In this document: piece after piece, positions 54,761 through 64,000 of the stretch
Layout of the letters: every line of letters starts with the position of its first letter
How positions within the stretch are numbered: position 1 is the stretch's first letter
Origin: an uncultured Gemmatimonadota bacterium
GTDB lineage: Bacteria > Gemmatimonadota > Gemmatimonadetes > Palauibacterales > Palauibacteraceae
Assembly: GCA_913043255.1 (NCBI GenBank)
Contig: CAJWLK010000006.1
Location: 1 to 64,000, forward strand
Length of the DNA stretch: 64,000 bases
Reading direction: 5' to 3'
The notes under the pieces: model-generated
What the model was told of the DNA's origin: nothing
Seen by the model: the letters and a program-made list of their open reading frames with translations, nothing else
The model's database searches: none
Program-made: the position numbers and the translations under genes

Positions 54761-56611
54761 CTACTCCTGCAGCACGGCAATCGCCCGTTCTACATCACCA
54801 CCCGGCGCGGAGATAAGAACTCCAGCGACTACTGGCCGCACTTCTTCCAAAACCTCTCGAGCTATAGAGGTTCCCTCTTCGAACACTGCCGTTTCATCGC
54901 GTTCGGAGGCTCGGCGCATCCTGTCCAGTACAGATGGAGGAACCTCGACACCGGGGACCTCGTTAGCCAAAAATTCGGCGTTTTCTAATGATGTAGGAGG
55001 CCATAAACCGGCAATGAGTGGAATACCAAACTCTTCGACCAGTTTCGCAAACTTGAGAAATTGAACCGGGTTAAAAATCGGCTGGGTCACAGCGTAATCT
55101 GCCCCGGCTTCAACTTTCCAAGCGAAGCGACGAATCTCTTCTTCTATATCCATTGCACTAGGGTTGACCGCCACTCCAACCACAAAAGACGTTGGTGCGC
55201 CGATCGAACCACCTCCGGGATCGCGACCAACGTTCAACTGACGTACAACATTGGTCAGACCAATGCTGTCGATATCGTAAATGCCTCCAGTATCGTAGGG
55301 ACCTCCTCGTGGAGGATCTCCCGTGACTAGAAACAAATTTCTAAGACCTGCCGCAGCAGCCCCTAAAACATCGCTTACCATACCAAGCATATTGCGGTCT
55401 CGGCAGCTATAGTGGGCGACCGTTTCGAATCCGAGTTCGCGCTCAATGACAATGGCAGCGGGTAGTGAGGCTATCCGGCTACGGTGAACGGGACCGTCTA
55501 CAATGTGAACCGTTTCAATACCAGCGTCCTGTAAGCGCCTTGCACTCGCAAGAAGAGAATCGGGCTCCCAACCACTAGGCGGCGTGAGTTCAACACTCCG
55601 AACAAATTCACCAGATGCCAAACGGCATCCAAGTCCTGATCGGTCCGCAAGCGGCAATGGGTCAGCAACGCTCTCGTGTTCAACATCATGTACTACATGA
55701 CGTTGAACACTAACGGGACGGAACCTTTTCTTTCCAAGCAGGTCAACCATAAATCGTGTGTGCTCTGGCGTCGTCCCACAGCAGCCACCAACAAACCGAG
55801 CACCGGACTCCGCCATGCGCCTTGCATAGCGGCCCATATACTCCGGGTTCGCAAGATAAATCTTTCGATCTCGAACATCACGAGGAACACCCGCATTCGG
55901 GAGCGCGGAGACTGGTTGATCAGTGGCTGCCACCATGCGTTCTACTCCGATGAGCATCGCGGAAGGACCAACAGAGCAGTTCAGGCCAATCACATCGACA
56001 CCTGCTTGGTCGAGGCTTTGAGTGGCAACTTCAATGGTTGTGCCGTAAGCCGTAGCCCCTTCTTCACCGAAAGACATTTGGGCAAATACAGGGGCACTGC
56101 CCGCTACGTTTCGAACTGCACGGACTGCTTGCAGGAGTTCATCGAGATCAGCAAAGGTCTCGAGCATGAAGCCATCTACGCCACCCTCCGCCAATCCAAT
56201 GGCCTGTCGCTCAAATATCTTCGTTGCCTCGTCGACCGATGTCGGCCCCCATGGTTCGATTCGGATACCCAATGGGCCTATTGCCCCGAGTACACTTGCT
56301 CGGCCTCGGGAGCTTTGAATGGCTAACGTCGCTGCAACCTCATTGATTTCTTCGGTGCGATCCTCCAGTGCAAAGGCACTGAGTTTGAGGGGATTGGCAC
56401 CAAACGTGTTGGTCTCGATCAGTTCGGCTCCGGCCCGTACGTATTCCGCATGTACGGAGAGCACCACTTCGGGGTTACTCAGATTAAGCTCATCAAAGCA
56501 CTTGTTTACAAAGACCCCGTGTTGATAGAGCACAGTTCCCATCGCACCATCCAGGACATGCACACCACCGTCCTCAACCAACTCCCGCAGCCGGCTTCTT
56601 CCCTCACTCAT
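54761..56611 (-). CDS. bifunctional homocysteine S-methyltransferase / methylenetetrahydrofolate reductase
   Basis: 616 residues. N-terminal homocysteine methyltransferase (about 1-300) with DGAMGTVLYQHG, ETNTFGANPLKLSAF, the zinc cysteines in GLNCSVGPSAM and GGCCGTTPEH. C-terminal MTHFR (about 335-600) with SVELTPPSGWEPDSLLASA, VAHYSCRDRN, LFLVTGDPPRG, GADYAVTQPIF and LIAGLWP. Start taken at the ATG at 56611, close after metH. The fusion can both make 5-methyl-THF and transfer methyl groups; metH next door uses that donor. Confidence 0.92.
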   Translation of the reverse strand: MSEGRSRLRELVEDGGVHVLDGAMGTVLYQHGVFVNKCFDELNLSNPEVVLSVHAEYVRAGAELIETNTFGANPLKLSAFALEDRTEEINEVAATLAIQSSRGRASVLGAIGPLGIRIEPWGPTSVDEATKIFERQAIGLAEGGVDGFMLETFADLDELLQAVRAVRNVAGSAPVFAQMSFGEEGATAYGTTIEVATQSLDQAGVDVIGLNCSVGPSAMLIGVERMVAATDQPVSALPNAGVPRDVRDRKIYLANPEYMGRYARRMAESGARFVGGCCGTTPEHTRFMVDLLGKKRFRPVSVQRHVVHDVEHESVADPLPLADRSGLGCRLASGEFVRSVELTPPSGWEPDSLLASARRLQDAGIETVHIVDGPVHRSRIASLPAAIVIERELGFETVAHYSCRDRNMLGMVSDVLGAAAAGLRNLFLVTGDPPRGGPYDTGGIYDIDSIGLTNVVRQLNVGRDPGGGSIGAPTSFVVGVAVNPSAMDIEEEIRRFAWKVEAGADYAVTQPIFNPVQFLKFAKLVEEFGIPLIAGLWPPTSLENAEFLANEVPGVEVPPSVLDRMRRASERDETAVFEEGTSIAREVLEEVRPVVAGVLISAPGGDVERAIAVLQE

Positions 56612-56617
56612 CGGCAA

Positions 56618-59600
56618 TCATTCTTTCGGGTCGTAGCTGAGGCTAGGTGATAGTAAACGCTCGGCCTCCGCCGATTCGATCTCACGCCTGCGCGTGTAAT
56701 CTTCGACTTGGTCTCGACCGATCTTACCTACACCGAAATAGTGTGCCTCGGGGTGCGCAAAGTACCAACCACTAACGGAAGCTGCCGGCACCATCGCGAA
56801 AGATTCGGTGAGTTCAATCGCCGTGTTCGAACGCACATTGAGGAGTTCAAAAAGAATCTCTTTCTGAGAATGATCGGGACACGCAGGATAACCAGGCGCA
56901 GGCCGAATCCCGACGTAGGCTTCGCGTATGCGCTCTTCGTTTGAGCATTCCTCTTCATCTGCATACCCCCAGAGGTCCTTCCGAACGACCTCGTGCAGAT
57001 GTTCAGCAAGTGCTTCGGCCAACCGATCAGCAAGCGACTTAGCGAGCAAACTCTGGTAATCATCCTGCTCTGCTTCAAGCGACGCGCAAAACTCATCGAG
57101 ACCAATACCCGCCGTGACGGCAAAAGCACCACTCCAGTCTGGAATCCCCAGACCTTCGTCCACAACGAAATCAGCAAGCGAAAGATTGGGACGTGAGCCT
57201 TTTCGCTCCATCTGTTGACGAAGATGCGAGACAACCGCAAGTGACTCAGATCTTTCTGGATCGTTGAAGAACACAATGTCATCTCCGCGGGAGACGGTAG
57301 GGAATAGTCCCGCAACGGCGCGTGCCGTAAGAACATCATCGCTGACGATACGATCAAGAAGGCTTGTTGCGTCTTCGAAAAGTGTGCGCGCAGCTTGACC
57401 CACCGTCTTATCCTCGAGCACCTCAGGGTAGCGGCCCTTGATCTCCCATGCCCGAAAAAACGGTGTCCAATCAATGTAATTGACCAGAACATCTAACGGA
57501 TATGGATCGAAAACGTGGACACCCGGCTTTCGTGGGGCTTGAGGAGGAAACGCCGAAGAGTCGATCTTTAACCGGTTCTTGCAAGCAATTTCAAATGGAA
57601 CCAGACTACGGGAACGTTCAGAAAAATCGGAACGTATCTTTTCGTACTCACCCCGAACGTTTGCGATGAAGTCCGAGGACCTTTCTTTACTGAGAAGATC
57701 TCCTACCACACCCACAGCTCGAGATGCATCGAGAACATGGACCGTCGCCCCAGAGTACTGTTGTTCAATGCGCACGGCGGTATGCTTCCTGGAGGTGGTA
57801 GCGCCTCCGATTAGTAGTGGAAGCTCAAAGCCTTCACGATCCATCTCCGACGCGACTGTTACCATATGGTCAAGCGATGGAGTAATAAGACCACTCAGCC
57901 CAATTATATCGACGCAATGCGCTTTGGCTTCTGCAAGGATTGTCTCTGGTGGAACCATCACACCTAAATCAATAATTTCATAACCGTTACACTGTAGTAC
58001 AACGCCTACAATATTCTTACCGATGTCGTGAACATCTCCCTTCACCGTCGCAAGGAGAACGGTGCCCTTTCCTTTCGACGCAACCGCTCCCCTCGCACCC
58101 ATTGCTTTCTCAGCTTCCAGGTACGGCACGAGGTACGACACTGCTTTTTTCATCACCCGAGCAGACTTCACGACTTGGGGGAGGAACATGCGCCCACTAC
58201 CGAAGAGATCCCCTACACGATTCATTCCGGCCATAAGTGGTCCCTCGATGACCTCCAGCGAAAAATCGAATTTCTGCCGTGCTTCCTCAGTATCTTCTTC
58301 GATGAACTCGACTAACCCCTCAACCAGTGAATGCTTTAGGCGTTCTTCGACTGAGAGTTCCCGCCACATATGGTCAACAACAACTTCCATACCTCGTTCA
58401 CGAATCGTCCCCGCCAAGTCGGTCAAACGCTCAGTCGCATCATTGGTTCGATTAAAGAGAACGTCCTCGGCGGCGACCAAGAGATCGGGATCGATATCAT
58501 CGTAAACGGGCAAACGACCAGCATTGACGATCCCCATATCGAGACCGGCTCTGATCGCATGGTACAAGAAAGCTGAGTGCATAGCTTCGCGCACAGCGTC
58601 GTTTCCACGATATGAGAAAGAGACATTACTGATGCCCCCGCTTGTTAGCGCACCGGGCAACTCTTCCTTAATTCGGCGTACTGCTTCCACGAACGCAGTT
58701 CCGTACTCGTTGTGCTCGGGGATTCCGGTTCCAACTGCAAATACGTTCGGGTCAAACACGATGTCCGATGATCGAAACCCGACTTCCTGCGTAAGTAGCC
58801 GATAAGCACGCGCACAAATATCGACTTTCCGTTCGATGGTGTCAGCCTGCCCTTCTTCATCAAAGGCCATCACGATCACACTCGCACCGTAGCGTCGGAG
58901 CTGGCGCGCCTGTTGTAAGAACTCATCCTCCCCTTCCTTCAGGGAGATGGAGTTCACGATCGGTCTACCTTGGACACACTTAAGACCGGCTTCAATTACA
59001 GACCACTTTGATGAATCAACAACGACCGGAACCCGAGCGATATCAGGTTCGGCTCCGATAAGGTTGAGGAACTCAGTCATCTTCGCGGCGGAGTCGAGCA
59101 GGCCTTCGTCCATATTTACATCGAGCATCTGTGCACCGCGATCCACCTGATCCCGCGCAACATCTAGAGCCTCCTCTAGACGTTCCTCACCTATAAGCCG
59201 TGCAAAACGTGCGGAGCCCGTCACATTCGTCCGCTCACCAACATTCACAAACAACGTCTCTGGGCGGATCACAAAAGGTTCAAGTCCTGCAAATCGTGGA
59301 AAAGGCTCTGCCTCGATGGGGACACGGGGCGAAACACCAGTTACACGATCAGCTATGGCTCTAATGTGGTCCGGGCCAGTACCACAACACCCCCCTACAA
59401 CGTTCAAAAGGCCACGGTCCGCAAAGCCTCCAAGGACGTCAGCCATGTGTTCAGGTGTATCGTCATAACCTCCAAACTCATTCGGGAGGCCTGCGTTGGG
59501 GTGACAGCTGACGTTCGTCTCCGCGACTCTCGCAAGATCCGCGATGTAGGGCGAAAGTTCGACGGCACCGAGCGCACAGTTCAGGCCTACAAAAATCGGA

Positions 59601-60328
59601 TCAGCATGACGGATCGAGATCCAGAATGCCTCAACCGTTTGACCTGATAGCGTGCGCCCAGAAAGGTCGGTGATTGTACCCGATATCGCGATTGGAATTT
59701 CTTCTTCAAGTTCTTCGGAAAGTTGGAGGATCGCGAAAATCGCTGCCTTACAGTTGAGGGTGTCGAAAACGGTCTCGATGAGAAGCACGTCAGCTCCACC
59801 CGTGAGCAACCCAATGGCCTGCTCACGGTACGCTGCGACTAATTCATCAAAGGTGACCGCACGGAAGGCAGGGTTTTCGACGTCGGGGGAGAGGGATGCG
59901 GTCTGGTTTGTGGGCCCTAAACTCCCCAACACAAAACGCGGCTTCGACACATCCGCCTGAGTAAACTCATCCGCTAGACCTCGGGCAATTTCCGCAGCCG
60001 CCACATTAATCTCACGCACAAAGGCGTCCATCCCATAGTCCGACTGTGAGATCTCCTGCGCATTGAACGTATTTGTGGTGATGAAATCAGCGCCCGCTTC
60101 TAGATAGGCCCGATGAATGGCAGCCATGTCCTCCGAACGCGTGATTGACAAGAGATCATGGTTTCCTAGGAGGGGTGCAGGGTGATTAGCGAATCGATCT
60201 CCACGGTATGCATCTTCACCCAGAAGAAGATCTTGGATCATTGTTCCGGTCGCCCCATCCAACACGAGAATACGCTCAGCTAAGGACGATCGAAGACGGT
60301 GGATTCTTTTTGTGCGTGTGCTTGACAC
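56618..60328 (-). CDS. metH: cobalamin-dependent methionine synthase
   Basis: About 1,236 residues with all four modules: homocysteine domain (1-330; [37 protein letters not shown]), pterin domain (about 355-620; [36 protein letters not shown]), B12 domain (about 640-900; [14 protein letters not shown] with the cobalt His, [29 protein letters not shown]) and the C-terminal reactivation domain (about 920-1236; [34 protein letters not shown]). I favour the GTG at 60328, which has GAGG at good spacing, over the GTG at 60334. A SAM-II riboswitch and terminator lie directly upstream. Confidence 0.97.
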   Translation of the reverse strand: MSSTRTKRIHRLRSSLAERILVLDGATGTMIQDLLLGEDAYRGDRFANHPAPLLGNHDLLSITRSEDMAAIHRAYLEAGADFITTNTFNAQEISQSDYGMDAFVREINVAAAEIARGLADEFTQADVSKPRFVLGSLGPTNQTASLSPDVENPAFRAVTFDELVAAYREQAIGLLTGGADVLLIETVFDTLNCKAAIFAILQLSEELEEEIPIAISGTITDLSGRTLSGQTVEAFWISIRHADPIFVGLNCALGAVELSPYIADLARVAETNVSCHPNAGLPNEFGGYDDTPEHMADVLGGFADRGLLNVVGGCCGTGPDHIRAIADRVTGVSPRVPIEAEPFPRFAGLEPFVIRPETLFVNVGERTNVTGSARFARLIGEERLEEALDVARDQVDRGAQMLDVNMDEGLLDSAAKMTEFLNLIGAEPDIARVPVVVDSSKWSVIEAGLKCVQGRPIVNSISLKEGEDEFLQQARQLRRYGASVIVMAFDEEGQADTIERKVDICARAYRLLTQEVGFRSSDIVFDPNVFAVGTGIPEHNEYGTAFVEAVRRIKEELPGALTSGGISNVSFSYRGNDAVREAMHSAFLYHAIRAGLDMGIVNAGRLPVYDDIDPDLLVAAEDVLFNRTNDATERLTDLAGTIRERGMEVVVDHMWRELSVEERLKHSLVEGLVEFIEEDTEEARQKFDFSLEVIEGPLMAGMNRVGDLFGSGRMFLPQVVKSARVMKKAVSYLVPYLEAEKAMGARGAVASKGKGTVLLATVKGDVHDIGKNIVGVVLQCNGYEIIDLGVMVPPETILAEAKAHCVDIIGLSGLITPSLDHMVTVASEMDREGFELPLLIGGATTSRKHTAVRIEQQYSGATVHVLDASRAVGVVGDLLSKERSSDFIANVRGEYEKIRSDFSERSRSLVPFEIACKNRLKIDSSAFPPQAPRKPGVHVFDPYPLDVLVNYIDWTPFFRAWEIKGRYPEVLEDKTVGQAARTLFEDATSLLDRIVSDDVLTARAVAGLFPTVSRGDDIVFFNDPERSESLAVVSHLRQQMERKGSRPNLSLADFVVDEGLGIPDWSGAFAVTAGIGLDEFCASLEAEQDDYQSLLAKSLADRLAEALAEHLHEVVRKDLWGYADEEECSNEERIREAYVGIRPAPGYPACPDHSQKEILFELLNVRSNTAIELTESFAMVPAASVSGWYFAHPEAHYFGVGKIGRDQVEDYTRRREIESAEAERLLSPSLSYDPKE

Positions 60329-60341
60329 AGACACCTCAATT

Positions 60342-60376
60342 AAAAAACCCCGGTCGCCAAGAAATGCGCCCCGGGG
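60342..60376 (-). terminator. intrinsic terminator in the metH leader (attenuator)
   Basis: Minus-strand stem CCCCGG/CCGGGG with a 17-base loop, followed by six T. It sits 13 bases before the metH GTG and directly after the SAM-II aptamer, the right geometry for SAM-dependent transcription termination. The bases just before the stem (ACCACG) can also pair perfectly with the 5' strand of aptamer stem P1. Confidence 0.78.
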
Positions 60377-60382
60377 CGTGGT

Positions 60383-60434
60383 TCTTTAGCGAGTTGTTTA
60401 GCGTGGCTGCAATCTGCCTCAAATCACCACGAGT
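60383..60434 (-). ncRNA. SAM-II riboswitch aptamer upstream of metH
   Basis: The minus-strand sequence lines up with the known 52-base SAM-II aptamer. P1 is CGTGGT/GCCACG. The invariant blocks GATTT and ATTGC lie in the loop, and GCTAAA in the 3' tail. In SAM-II the loop bases pair with the tail as a pseudoknot; here loop GG faces tail CC where the classical RNA has loop CC and tail GG, a compensatory change. Its position before metH, a methionine-pathway gene, and the following terminator make an OFF switch by S-adenosylmethionine likely. Confidence 0.85.
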
Positions 60435-60585
60435 GGGCTAATATTGCCCGTGATTCAACTTATCGGGTGTTAAAGGTGTTGGAAACGTGCAGAGGAAAAT
60501 TGTTAAAGCTTTGGGTTGTCCTGTATCTTGTGGGTTCATAGTCCAAAGTGTGAAAAAAATTCCGGCGTAGGACGACCACATACTT

Positions 60586-60606
60586 GGGGAGGGGGCTGGG
60601 GAGGGG
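60586..60606 (+). other. G-quadruplex motif in the DUF5916 leader
   Basis: GGGG-A-GGGGG-CT-GGGG-A-GGGG on the plus strand: four G-tracts with one- and two-base loops, the tightest type. The region around it has ordinary base composition. Its last tract doubles as a Shine-Dalgarno for the ATG at 60609. It lies 92 bases before the DUF5916 start. The 364-base gap 60335-60698 also holds the metH riboswitch; otherwise I see no gene in it. Confidence 0.7.
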
Positions 60607-60608
60607 AG

Positions 60609-60686
60609 ATGAAGACACGAATCTTCTTTTCAATATGGACGCCACGTAGAACCTGGCGTCAAAACAACCCTACTGTCTACCCCTGA
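60609..60686 (+). CDS. possible 25-residue leader peptide
   Basis: ATG at 60609 preceded by GGGGAGGGGAG opens a 25-codon frame, MKTRIFFSIWTPRRTWRQNN..., stopping 12 bases before the DUF5916 ATG. The DUF5916 start itself lacks a clear ribosome site (TTTCTATATAA precedes it), so coupling from this short frame is conceivable. No conservation evidence is available. It could be chance. Confidence 0.25.
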   Translation: MKTRIFFSIWTPRRTWRQNNPTVYP

Positions 60687-60698
60687 ATTTCTATATAA

Positions 60699-63485
60699 AT
60701 GAAGCTTACTAGAGCCATGATTGTGGCGCTCGCCTGGTTTCCTTGGGTCGCAGACTCACAAGGGAGACTGGCGGGACAAGCCAACGAAATCTTGGAAACT
60801 CCTCGACCAACAATTGCGACTGGTGGGAAAACCGCCATTGCTAGGGCCATCCGTCTCGAAGGCTCCGTTTCAATCGACGGTCGGCTTGATGACCTCGCCT
60901 GGCAAGACGCACCTATAATTTCCAGCTTTGTTCAAGGCGAACCTTTTGAAGGAGCTGAGCCGACAGAGCCGACAGAAGTTCGAGTTTTATTTGATGATCA
61001 AGCCATCTATGTCGGTGCTCTTATGTACGAAACAGACCCAACCGTAATCCGCGCACGCCTCGCCCGGCGTGACGAACGAGCTCCGTTCGACTATTTCACG
61101 CTTTCGTTGGACCCCAACCGAGATGGACTCACCGGCTATCAGTTCCGTGTTAGTGCCGCAGGGGCCGAAGGAGACCGATACCTTTTCGGAGACTCGGAAG
61201 AAGATGGAAACTGGGATGCAATTTGGGATTCGGCGGTTGAAATTAATGACCGAGGCTGGGCCGCTGAAATCCGCATTCCTTTATCTCAGATTCGTTATGA
61301 AGCCAAGCCTGGCGAACAAACTTGGGGAATCAATTTTGAACGGCGTAGGATCGAGTCAAATGAGAAAGATTATTTTTCTCTCGAATCACGCACCGTTCGT
61401 GGTAAAGTTAGCCAATTCGGCACAATCGATGGCCTGCTCCTTACAAGTGCAACCCGACGAATTGAAGCCCGTCCATTCTTCGTATCGCAGTACCACACAG
61501 CTCAACCCGAAGCTGGAAACCCTCTTTTCGATGGAACCGAACTGGACCCAAGAGGTGGAGTCGATCTCAGTGTAGGGATCGGATCAGCGTTCAGTCTCGA
61601 CGCAACTTTTAGCCCCGATTTTGGCCAAGTCGAAGTCGATCCTGAGGTTATTAACCTTACAGCTTTTGAAACTTTCTTCCCAGAAAAACGACCATTTTTC
61701 GTACAAGATGCGCGGATTTTTGACTTTACTGGCAGTCGGGGAGGATATGGAGGACGTGGAGGTAAGGCTCTATTCTTCACTCGCCGCATCGGAAGAGAGC
61801 CAAGCAGTTTCGGACCCGGGGCGGCAGACTTTCGAGATCGACCAGGTCAGACTTCGATTCTAGGTGCGGCCAAATTCACCGGACGAACAAACGGGGGGCT
61901 GTCTGTCGGAGCTCTAGCGGCGGTTACAGGCAGTGAGAGAGGACAAGCCTACTATGCCGAAGGCGATTCAATCGGAACCTTTGTTGCAGAACCGCAAGGT
62001 GAGTTTGCCGTGGTTCGCCTGCAACAGGATTTTCGAGATGGTGGAAGCAAAATGGGGTTCATTGCAACGGGACTTAAACGGGAACTCCCGGAAGACGGAT
62101 CGTTCGACTTTCTAACCTCTAATGCCTACAGCTTCGGGATCGATTTTGAGCACCAGTGGGGCGGTGCTCGTGCACGCGATTTTCGGTTATGGGGGTTCTA
62201 CTCAGGCAGCCTTGTTCAAGGATCCAACGCGGCGCTAATGCGACTCCAACAAAATTCCAACCATTACTTCCAACGCCCTGACGCAGCCTATTTAAGTGTC
62301 GACTCTACAGCCACATCAATGTTCGGAAGTGATTGGCGTCTCCAGCTTGAGAAACAAGGTCAATACTGGACCTGGTCGACATGGCTCGGACAGCAGTCAC
62401 CGGGATTTGAGATTAACGATGCTGGTTTTTTCACAACTGGCGAGCGCCTCGACATCGGTGCGAGCGTTGGGTATCGGCAGATTCGCCCAGGAAAGATCTT
62501 CCGAAACTATAATCTTAACCTCTATACCTACCATAATCTGCGTCACTCACTACTCGATGATGTGACCTCTAGCGCAAATTGGACCCGAGCTTACGAAACA
62601 GGATCAATCTGGCTTAGTACCCGATTCACGTTTCTTAACAACTGGGGCATGAATCTGCGAGGCTCATATTCACCGGAGAGCCAGTCTGATTCGGAAACGA
62701 GGGGCGGCCCCCTCATGACCGACCCTGACAATTGGAATGTCAGTCTCAGCTTCAATACAGATCGAAACGACCCGCTGAGCATCTCGCCAAATGTTTCATA
62801 TAGACAGGGAGGACTGAACAGCGGACACGAGTTTCGAACTGGAATGCGATTCTCGTTTCGACCTCTATCCAACTGGGAAATCGAGTTGGAACCCAACTAC
62901 TCGGTAACGCGTGATGGAGCACAGTATGTGACTTACTCAAACGCACTCGAGTACACTCCGACATATGGATCGAACTATGTGTTCGGGGATATCAAACGAA
63001 GATCTCTCTCCATGGAGACACGGCTCAACGTGGCCTTTACACCCGACGTGAGCTTTCAGCTGTATGTGCAACCTTTGCTCTCATCTGGAGATTACCTCAA
63101 GTACCGACAGCTTGCAGCTTCTGAAACATTCGATTTCATCGACTTCGAGGGAGGCACACCCATCGAGCTTGACGGAATTGTAACCGGCTGCGCAAACGGA
63201 CAGACCTGCACTCTTGATGACCTGCGATATTTCGATTTCAATAACGACGGCACCCTTGATCACACAACAAGTGATCGGGATTTCAACATCCAATCTTTAC
63301 GTGGAAATGCTGTTTTCCGATGGGAGTACCGACCGGGTTCTCAGCTCTTCCTGGTCTGGCAACACAACCGTCGAGAATCTTTGGACGTCGGGAATTTTGA
63401 CTTTGGACGGGATGTGAACGGGTTATTCTCCGCGCCTGCTGACAACGTATTTATCGTTAAGTTTAGCCAGTATATCGGCTTGTAG
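60699..63485 (+). CDS. CBM9-like/DUF5916 outer-membrane beta-barrel protein
   Basis: 928 residues. Signal peptide (MKLTRAMIVALAWFPWVADS), then a CBM9-like domain (about 45-230; LEGSVSIDGRLDDLAWQDAP, VRVLFDDQAIYVGALMYE, WAAEIRIPLSQIRY, TWGINFERRR) and a long DUF5916 region of alternating hydrophobic strands that ends in a barrel-type C-terminus (VFIVKFSQYIGL). FFPEKRPFFVQDARIFDF is a strong family signature. Family members are predicted outer-membrane proteins often near TonB receptors; a role in carbohydrate binding or uptake is inferred only. Confidence 0.88.
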   Translation: MKLTRAMIVALAWFPWVADSQGRLAGQANEILETPRPTIATGGKTAIARAIRLEGSVSIDGRLDDLAWQDAPIISSFVQGEPFEGAEPTEPTEVRVLFDDQAIYVGALMYETDPTVIRARLARRDERAPFDYFTLSLDPNRDGLTGYQFRVSAAGAEGDRYLFGDSEEDGNWDAIWDSAVEINDRGWAAEIRIPLSQIRYEAKPGEQTWGINFERRRIESNEKDYFSLESRTVRGKVSQFGTIDGLLLTSATRRIEARPFFVSQYHTAQPEAGNPLFDGTELDPRGGVDLSVGIGSAFSLDATFSPDFGQVEVDPEVINLTAFETFFPEKRPFFVQDARIFDFTGSRGGYGGRGGKALFFTRRIGREPSSFGPGAADFRDRPGQTSILGAAKFTGRTNGGLSVGALAAVTGSERGQAYYAEGDSIGTFVAEPQGEFAVVRLQQDFRDGGSKMGFIATGLKRELPEDGSFDFLTSNAYSFGIDFEHQWGGARARDFRLWGFYSGSLVQGSNAALMRLQQNSNHYFQRPDAAYLSVDSTATSMFGSDWRLQLEKQGQYWTWSTWLGQQSPGFEINDAGFFTTGERLDIGASVGYRQIRPGKIFRNYNLNLYTYHNLRHSLLDDVTSSANWTRAYETGSIWLSTRFTFLNNWGMNLRGSYSPESQSDSETRGGPLMTDPDNWNVSLSFNTDRNDPLSISPNVSYRQGGLNSGHEFRTGMRFSFRPLSNWEIELEPNYSVTRDGAQYVTYSNALEYTPTYGSNYVFGDIKRRSLSMETRLNVAFTPDVSFQLYVQPLLSSGDYLKYRQLAASETFDFIDFEGGTPIELDGIVTGCANGQTCTLDDLRYFDFNNDGTLDHTTSDRDFNIQSLRGNAVFRWEYRPGSQLFLVWQHNRRESLDVGNFDFGRDVNGLFSAPADNVFIVKFSQYIGL

Positions 63486-63615
63486 ACAGCTTTACATATA
63501 TAGACCATCCCGTGAGACACAGTCGCGCCTCAAGGACATGACGTGCAGGTTGTGTTTGATCAATTAACGGAAGTCCACATCCAGAAAAACACAGGAACCT
63601 TTTTCGTTGATAACG

Positions 63616-64000
63616 ATGAACACAAATGATCATGAGAAGAAGTTTCGCATAGTACGGGTAAACCTCCGCCAGATTGAACTCCCACTTGTCGAACGCTTCG
63701 CCATCTCATCTGGTTGGATAGAGAGCAGAGCCATCCTTCTCCTAGAGTTGGAAGATGAAACCGGAGCCCATGTCTGGTCTGAATGCGTGGCTGGGGACCT
63801 GCCTAACTATTCTCCAGAAACGATTGATACCGCATGGCTTGCTCTTCGAGAATGGTTGCTACCTCGGATTCTCGGGACCGAAATTGAGACGCCGCACCTG
63901 GTTACTGATTTGCTCGACAAGGGAGTGACGGGTCACCACATGGCCAAGGCAGCAATCGAGATGGGGTGCTGGGGTCTGGCGGCCGAAATCGCAAAAGTGT
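63616..64000 (+). CDS. menC: o-succinylbenzoate synthase-like enolase-superfamily protein, cut by the window edge
   Basis: The frame begins at the ATG at 63616 and continues past the window. The first 128 residues show the MenC/NSAR N-terminal capping domain: IELPLVERFAISSGW, ILLLELEDETGAHVWSECVAG, YSPETIDTAWLALREWLLP, and HHMAKAAIEMGCWGLAAEIA. It would act in menaquinone synthesis or as an N-acylamino-acid racemase; the catalytic Lys residues lie beyond the window. Ribosome site is weak. Confidence 0.82.
   Translation, partial: MNTNDHEKKFRIVRVNLRQIELPLVERFAISSGWIESRAILLLELEDETGAHVWSECVAGDLPNYSPETIDTAWLALREWLLPRILGTEIETPHLVTDLLDKGVTGHHMAKAAIEMGCWGLAAEIAKV

Overview
The window looks like a chromosomal core region of a Gram-negative, mid-GC bacterium. 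My best guess is a marine or environmental member of Gemmatimonadota or a related FCB-group lineage. The grounds are family content: a 928-residue CBM9-like/DUF5916 outer-membrane protein, two secreted S9 peptidases, a periplasmic penicillin acylase, a Minf_1886-family protein, a TonB-plug-like lipoprotein and an inositol-phospholipid gene pair. This is inference; no rRNA is present. Almost every gene up to 60 kb is on the minus strand. The exceptions are the tkt operon (26.3-30.8 kb), an MTHFR-like gene (53.7 kb) and the right end. I see no phage, insertion sequence, integrase or CRISPR.

Layout, left to right. 0-5.8 kb: phoB/phoR-type two-component system (phoR carries an apparent frameshift), an orphan adenine methylase, an S9 peptidase and tRNA-Met(CAU), with two near-identical intrinsic terminators. 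5.8-13.1 kb: ftsB-like, eno, plsC, thiL, nnr, a zinc-ribbon gene, a Minf_1886 gene and glyA. 13.1-18.2 kb: a five-gene operon rex-thiolase-CPBP protease-hbd-acyl-CoA dehydrogenase. It starts at a perfect Rex operator placed just after a plausible promoter and ends at a hairpin terminator. 18.2-25.8 kb: dnaG, a zf-RING_7 coiled-coil gene, recJ, rsmD, coaD, pta and rsmA, with a HIT gene and a tiny coupled ORF upstream of dnaG.

26.3-30.8 kb (+): a pentose-phosphate operon tkt-rpiB-tal-pgl. 30.8-46.1 kb (-): rpmE, prfA, prmC, ylbF, CDP-alcohol phosphatidyltransferase, myo-inositol-phosphate synthase, tmk, a small membrane ORF, ctpA, a lipoprotein, a TIGR04282 glycosyltransferase, asparaginase II, a CMD protein, obgE, hemW, hrcA and dnaJ. 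Many neighbours overlap by ATGA. 46.2-53.6 kb: a penicillin acylase with an abrupt internal GC shift, a Tat-exported FAD oxidoreductase translationally coupled to a second S9 peptidase, and a DinB-like gene.

53.7-60.4 kb: a methionine/one-carbon block with metH, a fused homocysteine methyltransferase-MTHFR, and a separate MTHFR-like protein. Upstream of metH I recognise a SAM-II riboswitch followed by an intrinsic terminator, so the block is probably shut off by S-adenosylmethionine. 60.6-64 kb: a strong G-quadruplex motif that also forms the Shine-Dalgarno of a 25-codon ORF, then the DUF5916 gene and the first third of a menC-like gene that runs off the window.

The strongest leads are the SAM-II riboswitch, the Rex-operator operon, the mosaic acylase gene, the phoR frameshift and the G-quadruplex leader. 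I did not find a convincing wholly new multi-gene system.
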